NCBI GenBank assembly: GCA_963579995.1 | Contig: CAUZIY010000179.1 | Location: 1-6,160, forward strand | DNA from: UBA6626 sp963579995 | GTDB lineage: Bacteria > Planctomycetota > Phycisphaerae > Phycisphaerales > Phycisphaeraceae | Direction: 5' to 3' | DNA: 6,160 nt | Shown here: piece after piece, positions 1 to 5,527 of the stretch | Layout of the letters: every line of letters starts with the position of its first letter | How positions within the stretch are numbered: the stretch's first letter is position 1 | The notes under the pieces: model-generated | Database searches by the model: none | Told to the model about the DNA's origin: nothing | What the model saw: the letters and a program-made list of their open reading frames with translations, nothing else | Translations under genes and position numbers: made by a program

Positions 1-1134
1 TACCTTGAGGTAATCATAGCGCGATTCTATAGCGCCGACATATCCATCTATCGAGGCACCCCCGAAGGTTTTGAACTGGCCGATACGGTATGTGCCATTC
101 ACGGACCAGTAGAGTTCATGAATACAAGCACAAGGCGGATCCGGCTGGCTGACATGAATAATGATGGCTGGCTTGACTTGATCGTCACTCCAATTGCCAA
201 AGGGATGTCCGGTATTCTTTGGGGAGGCCCGGATGGTTTTACCTCTGATCGTATGCAGGTTTTCCCTATTGCCGGCAACTCCGGAGCCCCTCAAGCCCGT
301 GATCTAACGGGCAATGGATACCTAGATCTGATTATTGGCGGTGGCAAGCCCAATCGAATGGATGTGCCGCATGATTCATTTATCGACATCTTTTGGAATG
401 GCCCTGACGGCATGCAACCCCACCGCCACACCCAGTTGGAAAGCCAAGGTGTCATTGGTTTATGTGTGGCGGATTTCAACAACGACGGATATCCTGATAT
501 TTTTTGCACTGCCTACAAAAACCAGATTGATCGTGACATTGATTCCTATATCTACTGGGGCGGGCCGGATGCAACCTATACGAAGTACAACCGGCAACGC
601 ATTCGCACGCACTCCTCGGCGGGATGCATTGCCGCTGATTTCAATGAAGACGGTTACATTGATTTGGCGATCGCCAACCACAAAACCTTTGGAGATCATA
701 TGGGTGATTCGTTCGTGCTGTGGAACGGGCCAAACGGTTTTGATGAACAGAACCCTACACGGCTACCCACTTCTGGGCCACATGGCATGCAGCACGAACA
801 GCCGTATAACCTTGTTGACGGTGGCAATGAAGAATATTACACCTCTGCACCTTTCAAGCTGCCAGAGGGCGAAAAGGCGACGAGCATTGCCTGGGATACT
901 GAACTACCACCCAAAACATGGGTGAAAGCCCAGATACGATTTGGTGGTCACAAAGAGATGCTTGATACGGCACCCTGGACTGGACCGGACGGAGAAAACA
1001 GCTGGTTTGAGAACAGTGGTGATGCGTTAACGGAAAGTCCAAAGGGATTATGGGTGCAGTATCGATTGGCATTGGGCGCAACCAATAGCGGCTGCACACC
1101 TCGTATTACCGAGGTACGTGTTACCCACCAATAA
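1..1134 (+). CDS. FG-GAP/VCBS repeat protein, 5'-truncated by the window
   Basis: The frame is open from base 1 and already encodes repeat sequence there, so the true start lies upstream; the ATG at 118 is internal. The visible 377 residues hold a tandem beta-propeller-type repeat. Blade motifs are IYRGTPEGF (residues 16-24), ILWGGPDGF (72-80), IFWNGPDGM (130-138), IYWGGPDAT (184-192) and VLWNGPNGF (239-247). They alternate with calcium-loop-like motifs DMNNDGWLD (51-59), DLTGNGYLD (101-109), DFNNDGYPD (158-166) and DFNEDGYID (213-221), at a spacing of about 50-57 residues. FG-GAP/VCBS propellers usually act outside the cytoplasm in binding or adhesion and bind calcium through such loops. After about residue 255 the repeats stop and a separate beta-rich tail of about 120 residues follows (LPEGEKATSIAWDT and onward, ending in ITEVRVTHQ), which I do not recognise. 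The ligand is unknown. The signal peptide, if any, is outside the window. Confidence 0.9.
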   Translation, partial: YLEVIIARFYSADISIYRGTPEGFELADTVCAIHGPVEFMNTSTRRIRLADMNNDGWLDLIVTPIAKGMSGILWGGPDGFTSDRMQVFPIAGNSGAPQARDLTGNGYLDLIIGGGKPNRMDVPHDSFIDIFWNGPDGMQPHRHTQLESQGVIGLCVADFNNDGYPDIFCTAYKNQIDRDIDSYIYWGGPDATYTKYNRQRIRTHSSAGCIAADFNEDGYIDLAIANHKTFGDHMGDSFVLWNGPNGFDEQNPTRLPTSGPHGMQHEQPYNLVDGGNEEYYTSAPFKLPEGEKATSIAWDTELPPKTWVKAQIRFGGHKEMLDTAPWTGPDGENSWFENSGDALTESPKGLWVQYRLALGATNSGCTPRITEVRVTHQ

Positions 1135-1135
1135 A

Positions 1136-1164
1136 TTTATCTGAGTAAAATCCAGAGGTATTAT
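1136..1164 (+). promoter_or_regulatory. Candidate sigma70-type promoter for efp
   Basis: A -10-like TATTAT (1159-1164, five of six consensus bases) lies 17 bases after a weak -35-like TTTATC (1136-1141, three of six). This would start transcription near 1171, about 40 bases before the efp GTG. No terminator is visible between the preceding stop codon (1134) and efp, so readthrough from the FG-GAP gene is also possible. Assigned by eye only. Confidence 0.3.
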
Positions 1165-1194
1165 GTAGGTGTTTAACAAGTTCCAACGCAGATT

Positions 1195-1199
1195 AGGAG
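1195..1199 (+). promoter_or_regulatory. Shine-Dalgarno of efp (fixes the GTG start)
   Basis: AGGAG stands 10 bases before GTG at 1210. No in-frame ATG with a comparable site lies nearby; the next ATG (codon 10) would delete the first beta strand of the EF-P N-terminal domain. This supports GTG as the start codon. Confidence 0.7.
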
Positions 1200-1209
1200 C
1201 AGATATCAC

Positions 1210-1764
1210 GTGAAATCACAAGAAGTTCGCAATGGCATGGCACTCGAAATAGACGGCCAGATCTGGCTCGTAGCAGACACAGACCATGTTAAGCCGGGTA
1301 AAGGCCCCGCATATACGCAATTGAAACTTAAAAACCTCAAAAGTGGGTCACATATGGAACGCCGCTTGCGAAGCGGCGAGGATGTTGACCAGGCGATCCT
1401 TGATCGACGCGTCATGGAATACCTTTATTCAGATGGCAGCGGTGCCATCTTCATGGACACTGAGAGTTTCGACCAATCCACAATTGCCCCCGAAATCTTG
1501 GGCAATGCCATGGATTATCTAAAACCAAATAGCGCACTTAACGTTTTAGTCTATGAAGGTAATGTGGTAAGCATTGAGTTACCGGGTACCGTCGAATTAG
1601 AGATTACGGATACACCACCAGGCATCAAGGCTGCCACAAAGACCAATCAACTCAAGGAGGCAACCTGCGAAACAGGTCTCAAAACACGTGTGCCTCCATT
1701 CATCAATCAGGGCGAGGTCGTTCGAATCTCAACGGAAACTGGCGAATACACGGGCCGAGCCTAG
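1210..1764 (+). CDS. efp: Translation elongation factor P
   Basis: A cytoplasmic translation factor that binds the ribosome between the P and E sites and relieves stalling at polyproline stretches. The 184-residue length is normal for the family. The three expected domains are visible: an N-terminal KOW-like barrel (about 1-60) and two OB-type domains (about 64-125 and 127-184). The loop that reaches the P-site tRNA reads HVKPGKGPAY (26-35), with Lys31 at the tip where E. coli EF-P carries its modified Lys34. The C-terminal family signature runs from Lys149 to Gly168 and includes VPPFI. The start is GTG behind AGGAG. Because the tip is Lys, an EarP-type arginine rhamnosylation is not expected. 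No beta-lysylation (EpmA/EpmB) gene or other modification gene is in the window, so the modification state is unknown. It is probably its own transcription unit. Confidence 0.97.
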   Translation: MKSQEVRNGMALEIDGQIWLVADTDHVKPGKGPAYTQLKLKNLKSGSHMERRLRSGEDVDQAILDRRVMEYLYSDGSGAIFMDTESFDQSTIAPEILGNAMDYLKPNSALNVLVYEGNVVSIELPGTVELEITDTPPGIKAATKTNQLKEATCETGLKTRVPPFINQGEVVRISTETGEYTGRA

Positions 1765-1778
1765 AGAAATATCCCCAG

Positions 1779-1798
1779 TGTTCCTCAAACGGGGAACA
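1779..1798. terminator. Intergenic hairpin between convergent efp and arsS-like genes
   Basis: TGTTCCTC (1779-1786) pairs with GGGGAACA (1791-1798) across an AAAC loop: eight base pairs with one T-G wobble. It lies 14 bases past the efp stop and about 90 bases past the convergent radical SAM stop, a place where a shared terminator would be expected. Neither strand has a proper T tract after the stem, so intrinsic termination would be weak; it could instead mark a processed 3' end. Confidence 0.4.
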
Positions 1799-1888
1799 GT
1801 GATACTCCGCCTGCCATCTCTCTACAAAACCACCGCATAGTCTCTTGTCATGGCTGCACAAAGTGATCATGCAAGTTGGGTGACATCT

Positions 1889-2944
1889 CTATGCCAATGA
1901 TCCGGTACAACTTGAACCAGTTCCAGCCGTACAACCAAAACAGTGACTGCCTGTCCGTATTGCTCGGCCCAACAATTCCTCCGGAGTATATTCCCAAAGC
2001 TTGCGGCTATTGCGCTCAACCACATGCTCATCATCACCGGGGCCGAACTGCGCGGGCCTCACCGGCATCTGCAACATCTGGTTGAAATCGCAATCGTAAA
2101 CACTCCCTTGCCAGCCGATGCTTACAAGAGAACGGCACATGACGGCGTCGACATTTTCTGTGCGGTGGGCGTCATTCAGCTTGGTCATATAGGAGTTGTA
2201 CATGCCATCTCGATGCAACTCATGTGCAAACCGTTTAATAGGCATGTTCGTGATGGTCCATAACCTGTTAAACACAATGCCATAACGCTTTTTCAACTCG
2301 TGTTTATAGTCCTTTTCTAGAGAATCCTGCCGTGGCGGCAAGCTATATCCCACTGGGTTAAAAACCAGGTCCAGCCTCCGTCCTGACCCCTCTACGCCAT
2401 AGCCTGCTCGGTTCAGTCGCCTCAAAGCCTCAATTGACCCGCCAAAAACACCTTTACCTCTTTGCGCATCTACATTTTCTTCAAGGTAACAAGGCAAGCT
2501 GGCTACCACCTCAACCGCGTACTGCGCAAGAAATTCAACCATATCTTCAAAACCAGGTTCTAACAGAATGGTCAAGTTGCACCGATTCATCACATGGAAT
2601 CCACGCTTTCGAAATGCCTTGACCACCTTTCGAAAGTGTGGGCTCATTTCTGGCGCCCCACCGGTAAGATCCACGGTTGAGATCGTAAGGTCATCGCGAT
2701 ATTGATCGATCCAATCAAGAATACGGACCACGACGTTCCAAGGCATCACTTCCGTGCGATTTGGACCAGACTCGACATGGCAATGGTGACAGGCCAGATT
2801 ACACAACTTGCCCAAATTTAGTTGCAGTATCTTCAGTTCTACACGTGATAGTCGCTGGCCGTCTTGGGCCAAACGCCGAGCGAATAGATCCTCCAACGGC
2901 TCAACAGGCAAGGACAATGCGGAACACATCAACATATTGTACAT
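1889..2944 (-). CDS. arsS: ArsS-like radical SAM protein (arsenosugar biosynthesis)
   Basis: A radical SAM enzyme of the ArsS family, which is credited with attaching a SAM-derived 5'-deoxyadenosyl group to methylated arsenic on the way to arsenosugars. The 351-residue protein (counted from ATG 2944) carries the cluster motif CNLACHHC (Cys48, Cys52, Cys55) in the family context LQLNLGKLCNLACHHCHVE, then GGAPE (95-99) as the SAM-binding motif. The C-terminal half matches the DUF3641-type domain: a CR...YDCDFNQML segment (Cys270, Cys285) and a terminal CFGC...SSC tail (Cys335, Cys338, Cys346), likely auxiliary cluster or redox cysteines. Some family members are selenoproteins; here every such position is Cys and the frame has no internal TGA. 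The start is uncertain: TTG 2950 and ATGs at 2944, 2935 and 2929 are possible, and none has a good Shine-Dalgarno. ArsS is often beside an arsM methyltransferase; none is seen here. Confidence 0.9.
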   Translation of the reverse strand: MYNMLMCSALSLPVEPLEDLFARRLAQDGQRLSRVELKILQLNLGKLCNLACHHCHVESGPNRTEVMPWNVVVRILDWIDQYRDDLTISTVDLTGGAPEMSPHFRKVVKAFRKRGFHVMNRCNLTILLEPGFEDMVEFLAQYAVEVVASLPCYLEENVDAQRGKGVFGGSIEALRRLNRAGYGVEGSGRRLDLVFNPVGYSLPPRQDSLEKDYKHELKKRYGIVFNRLWTITNMPIKRFAHELHRDGMYNSYMTKLNDAHRTENVDAVMCRSLVSIGWQGSVYDCDFNQMLQMPVRPAQFGPGDDEHVVERNSRKLWEYTPEELLGRAIRTGSHCFGCTAGTGSSCTGSLA

Positions 2945-2977
2945 GATCAATCAGTTACCACGCGTCATTATTCGCAG

Positions 2978-3010
2978 TTGGATCCGATCCGATACCAAAC
3001 CTGCTAATAT
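2978..3010 (+). promoter_or_regulatory. Weak candidate promoter for glycyl-tRNA synthetase
   Basis: An extended -10-like element, TGC followed by TAATAT (3002-3010), lies in the 120-base divergent gap about 55 bases before the glyS start. TTGGAT (2978-2983) is a possible -35, but the 21-base spacing is too long, so any activity would rest on the extended -10. The gap must also hold the divergent arsS-like promoter, for which I see no convincing boxes. No T-box-like structure fits in this short leader. Confidence 0.22.
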
Positions 3011-3064
3011 GTCCTGTCTTAACAACCATCAACCCCTGAACCAAGAAAAAGGTCGTAAGGCACG

Positions 3065-4441
3065 ATGTCGAAACCGCCCACATCAAACAGCAAATCAATG
3101 GACGAAATTGTTGCCCTCTGCAAGCGCCGTGGTTTCGTCTACCCGGCAAGCGAAATCTACGGCGGCATCAATGGCTTTTGGGACTATGGGCCACTCGGCG
3201 TTGCCTTGAAGAACAATATTCGTGACGACTGGTGGCGAAACTTAGTCGAATGCCCGCCGCTCGACGCTAATGGAAATCCTCTACAGATCGTTGGGCTCGA
3301 TTCCGCCATTATTCAAAACCCAATGGCTTGGGTGGCCTCTGGACATGTAGCGGGATTTAATGATCCCATGATGGACTGCCGTGGCTGCAAAGCCCGGTTT
3401 CGTGCTGATCATATTGATGAATATGAATGCCCCCTGAAACCCAGCAAGAAGGCGGGTGAGCATGACAAGTGTGATCTGACAGAACCACGCCAGTTCAATT
3501 TGATGTTTGAAAGTCATGCCGGCGCCGTAAAAGATGACTCTGCAAAGGTCTACCTTCGCCCGGAGACAGCGCAGGGTATCTTTCTTAGTTACAAAAATGT
3601 ATTGGATACGATGCGGGTTCGCATGCCGTTCGGAATCGCCCAAATTGGCAAGGCATTTCGCAACGAGGTCACGCCACGAAATTTCATTTTCCGATCACGT
3701 GAGTTTGAACAGATGGAAATGGAGTGGTTTTGTCATCCTGACGAATCTGAACACTGGTTTTCATATTGGAAACAGCAACGGATGCAATGGTGGAAATCCC
3801 TGGGTGTTGAATCCAAAAATCTAACTCTTCGAAATCACGAACAAGACGAGTTGTCCCACTACTCTGATGCCACAAGTGATATTGAGTATTGCTATCCCTT
3901 CACCGCACCTGCATTTGGTGAACTGGAAGGTATTGCTCACCGCGGTTGCTTTGACCTGACACAACACCAAGAGCACTCCAAGCAAAAAATGGAATACTTT
4001 GACCAGCAGCGGAATGAACGGTACATCCCACATGTCATAGAGCCTGCCAGTGGCCTAACGCGTGGCGTGCTGGTACTGCTGTGCGAGGCTTATACCCCTG
4101 ATGACCAACGACCAAGCAAAATGTACATGAAATTCCACCCACGCATGGCGCCAATCAAAGCAGCTATTTTCCCCTTGGTCAACAAGGATGGCATGCCTGA
4201 AGTGGCCCAAAAACTTTACCTGGAATTGCGGGCCCGCTTCACCGTAGAGTTCGATGCCAAGCAATCAATTGGAAAACGTTACGCTCGCATGGATGAAGCG
4301 GGAACACCCTATTGTTTCACGGTCGATGGTGACACACTCAATGACCAGACCGTCACGGTACGCCACCGTGACACATTACAGCAAGAGCGTATTGGGATCG
4401 ATCATGTATTCGAATTTATGGCCAAAAATATTCTGGTCTAA
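3065..4441 (+). CDS. glyS: Glycyl-tRNA synthetase, dimeric (alpha2) class II type
   Basis: Charges tRNA-Gly with glycine in the cytoplasm. It is the single-chain alpha2 type (often named glyQS or glyS), not the separate alpha/beta form. All 458 residues are present, a normal length. The N-terminus shows KRRGFVYPASEIYGG and GFWDYGPLG typical of the family. YLRPETAQGIF follows, then motif 2 (FRNEVTPRNFIFRSREFEQ, from residue 198) and motif 3 (EPASGLTRG, 326-334, Arg333). The C-terminal anticodon-binding domain begins near APIKAAIFPLV and includes SIGKRYARMDEAGTPYC and DQTVTVRHRDT. An insertion with Cys105, Cys108, Cys122 and Cys136 may bind zinc. The segment after GELEGIAHRG reads CFDL where many bacterial homologues have Asp. 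The start is ATG 3065, preceded by AAGG only four bases away; ATG 3098 (codon 12) is a possible alternative but lacks a Shine-Dalgarno. Confidence 0.97.
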   Translation: MSKPPTSNSKSMDEIVALCKRRGFVYPASEIYGGINGFWDYGPLGVALKNNIRDDWWRNLVECPPLDANGNPLQIVGLDSAIIQNPMAWVASGHVAGFNDPMMDCRGCKARFRADHIDEYECPLKPSKKAGEHDKCDLTEPRQFNLMFESHAGAVKDDSAKVYLRPETAQGIFLSYKNVLDTMRVRMPFGIAQIGKAFRNEVTPRNFIFRSREFEQMEMEWFCHPDESEHWFSYWKQQRMQWWKSLGVESKNLTLRNHEQDELSHYSDATSDIEYCYPFTAPAFGELEGIAHRGCFDLTQHQEHSKQKMEYFDQQRNERYIPHVIEPASGLTRGVLVLLCEAYTPDDQRPSKMYMKFHPRMAPIKAAIFPLVNKDGMPEVAQKLYLELRARFTVEFDAKQSIGKRYARMDEAGTPYCFTVDGDTLNDQTVTVRHRDTLQQERIGIDHVFEFMAKNILV

Positions 4442-4566
4442 ACCCAACCTGTCGCTAACCACAAATCAACCGCCATCTAATCAAAACCACAATGACATCA
4501 GCAAACACATGGCATATGTAGGAAGCCCACGTGTTAAGGAATCCACAAACAGACCGCATATCACAT
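4442..4566. other. Intergenic gap with no recognised content
   Basis: Between the glyS stop and the terminator at 4567-4603. Composition is A- and C-rich on the plus strand. I see no convincing ORF, hairpin with T tract, or promoter. In particular, no plus-strand terminator for glyS is evident apart from possible use of the hairpin at 4576-4603. Confidence 0.5.
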
Positions 4567-4603
4567 AAAAAAGCACGACCCGGCCAGAGGATGGTCCGGG
4601 TCG
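4567..4603 (-). terminator. Rho-independent terminator for the minus-strand gene
   Basis: On the minus strand CGACCCGG pairs perfectly with CCGGGTCG (plus positions 4596-4603 and 4576-4583), extended by TGG/CCA past a one-base bulge, with a five-base loop. The stem is followed after three bases by TTTTTT (complement of A4567-A4572). It sits about 35-40 bases beyond the stop codons of the minus-strand gene ending at 4644 or 4637, the right place and orientation. On the plus strand there is no T run after the stem, so any effect on glyS transcripts would be weaker. Confidence 0.8.
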
Positions 4604-4643
4604 CACTCGATCAGGGGTCAAAACCATGACAAACGATTATCGA

Positions 4644-5168
4644 TTAACGGCCAATTGGCCGGAGATCTCCTTCGGCGGCGCCGGGACCGTTGGGAAACGA
4701 CCCTTCGGTTCCGGCACTGGCACCATAATGGCCTGAATGGCCGCACGGCGCCCCGCCGTAAGTTCTTGACGATCCCTTCCACGAACACGTATATGCACCA
4801 CGCTTGCGAAGCTTGTAATACAATCGCTGGGCTACAAGCAAGTGGTGATCCTCGTCCAAGATTCCGCCGCCTTGACGATAGTAATCAGCCTCTGGATCAA
4901 ACAGCACCGTGGTGCTGACCACATTAAATTCCACCAAGCGGTCACGAGTTGGATTGTCACTGGCTGCACCCCCAACGACATTGCGTAAATCAGCAACCGT
5001 CCGATGGATCAAGGCAACGTGCCGTCGATGATCCACACCCAAATGTGCTCGAGTCACATCTGATCGCACTGCCCTACCGCATCGATAAACCGCGTGAGCA
5101 GTTCTATCGGCGAGCACCGGTGAATTGAACACCGCGGCAATACTAAGCAATGCTCGGGCCGCAATCAT
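4644..5168 (-). CDS. Unrecognised protein with possible signal peptide; reading frame doubtful in last third
   Basis: I do not recognise this family. From ATG 5168 the frame gives 174 residues. The N-terminus, MIAARALLSIAAVFNSPVLA then Asp, looks like a short Sec signal peptide: one Arg, a hydrophobic core, and a possible cleavage site after Ala20. The middle contains TTVLFDPEADYYRQGGGILDED and a basic stretch, YYKLRKRG. GAGGA (5183-5179) lies 10 bases before the ATG, and a strong terminator lies downstream, so a transcription unit here is credible. The frame stays open upstream to TTG 5309 but without a good start. After about position 4812 this frame turns into Gly/Ser-rich sequence, whereas the frame ending at TAA 4639-4637 gives more protein-like sequence (AAIQAIMVPVPEPKGRFP). 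A frameshifted gene or decayed pseudogene is therefore possible. The opposite-strand ORF at 4655-4918 is best read as a shadow. Confidence 0.5.
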   Translation of the reverse strand: MIAARALLSIAAVFNSPVLADRTAHAVYRCGRAVRSDVTRAHLGVDHRRHVALIHRTVADLRNVVGGAASDNPTRDRLVEFNVVSTTVLFDPEADYYRQGGGILDEDHHLLVAQRLYYKLRKRGAYTCSWKGSSRTYGGAPCGHSGHYGASAGTEGSFPNGPGAAEGDLRPIGR

Positions 5169-5247
5169 CGCATTTAATTCCTCGTTGCCAATCCAAATTC
5201 GCAGGCGGGCCGCCCCTCCGATCGGCCCGCACTGTTCTCTTTTCCAT
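5143..5247 (-). CDS. Possible small ORF overlapping the start of the unknown gene
   Basis: ATG 5247 follows AGGG by four bases, a good ribosome site, and opens a 34-residue frame (MEKRTVRADRR..., ending CDDCGPSIA) that stops at TAG 5145-5143, overlapping the next start (5168) by 26 bases. It is basic at the N-terminus and contains a CDDC pair. It could be a leader peptide translated ahead of the downstream gene, the original N-terminus of a frameshifted gene, or chance. No family is recognised. Confidence 0.25.
   Translation of the reverse strand: MEKRTVRADRRGGPPANLDWQRGIKCDDCGPSIA
5179..5183 (-). promoter_or_regulatory. Shine-Dalgarno choosing ATG 5168
   Basis: GAGGA on the minus strand, 10 bases before ATG 5168. 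It supports a start there, placing the hydrophobic signal-like segment at the protein's N-terminus, over the distant TTG at 5309. The spacing is at the long end of normal. Confidence 0.45.
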
Positions 5248-5442
5248 ATGTCCCTGCTCGTAGTGCTAGGGTCATTCACCGAGCGACTAATTAAATTATT
5301 GCAAGACAAGTGCCATGGTCACGCATTGAGCAAAATAAATTTATAAACGCCTATATAAAAACGATTTGAAAAATACACTCCAAGTGGAATGCCGTAACTG
5401 TTTAGCCAGAGATGTTTACAATTATCAACACAACATGTTGCA
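5248..5442. other. AT-rich divergent intergenic region
   Basis: The left part of the roughly 360-base stretch between the unknown minus-strand gene and lpxI, distinctly richer in A and T than its flanks. On the minus strand TATAAA (5345-5340) is a possible -10 box, about 90 bases before ATG 5247, but its best upstream partner, TTCAAA, is 19 bases away, so the promoter is only tentative. No tRNA, ncRNA or intact gene is recognised. Confidence 0.4.
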
Positions 5443-5471
5443 TTGACAGGTCAATTGAAATCAATTTTATT
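5443..5471 (+). promoter_or_regulatory. Candidate sigma70 promoter for lpxI
   Basis: A perfect -35 TTGACA (5443-5448) is followed at 16-17 bases by TTTTAT (5465-5470) or TTTATT (5466-5471), each four of six -10 bases. The predicted start would be near 5477, about 50 bases before ATG 5528. The sequence is AT-rich and lies upstream of lpxI with no gene between. This is the best promoter in the window, but it is assigned by eye. Confidence 0.5.
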
Positions 5472-5481
5472 TGCATGCAAA
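5443..5481. repeat. Cluster of short inverted repeats over the lpxI promoter
   Basis: Three symmetrical elements overlap the promoter: TTGAC-AG-GTCAA (5443-5454), the palindrome TCAATTGA (5451-5458), and the 12-base perfect palindrome TTTGCATGCAAA (5470-5481). The first covers the -35 box and the last covers the expected transcription start, where an operator would act. AT-rich DNA yields such short palindromes by chance, so regulation is an inference. Confidence 0.3.
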
Positions 5482-5527
5482 ATCACAATCCAAACCCGCC
5501 GTCATGCCCAAACGATACTCCTGAGGT

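Noticed and set aside
335..925. Plus-strand 196-codon ORF in a second frame of the FG-GAP gene
   Set aside because: It lacks any family-like sequence and is fully overlapped by a frame with clear repeated FG-GAP motifs.
1889..1945. Possible selenocysteine at the ArsS C-terminal cysteine tail
   Set aside because: All positions in the tail are ordinary Cys codons and the reading frame contains no in-frame TGA.
2981..2994. Tandem GATCC repeats in the glyS upstream gap
   Set aside because: Only two and a half five-base units; too short to support a binding site or repeat array.
2808..3209. Plus-strand ORF spanning the divergent gap between the arsS-like gene and glyS
   Set aside because: It covers the start regions of two well-supported genes and reads as low-complexity, off-frame sequence.
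4801..4812. CGCTTGCGAAGC also occurs inside efp (1363-1374), a possible dispersed repeat
   Set aside because: One shared 12-base match is expected by chance in a 6 kb window, and the two flanks do not resemble each other.
4655..4918. Plus-strand 87-codon ORF opposite the unknown minus-strand gene
   Set aside because: Arg-rich composition typical of an antisense shadow, no promoter or terminator in that orientation, and the terminator nearby faces the minus strand.
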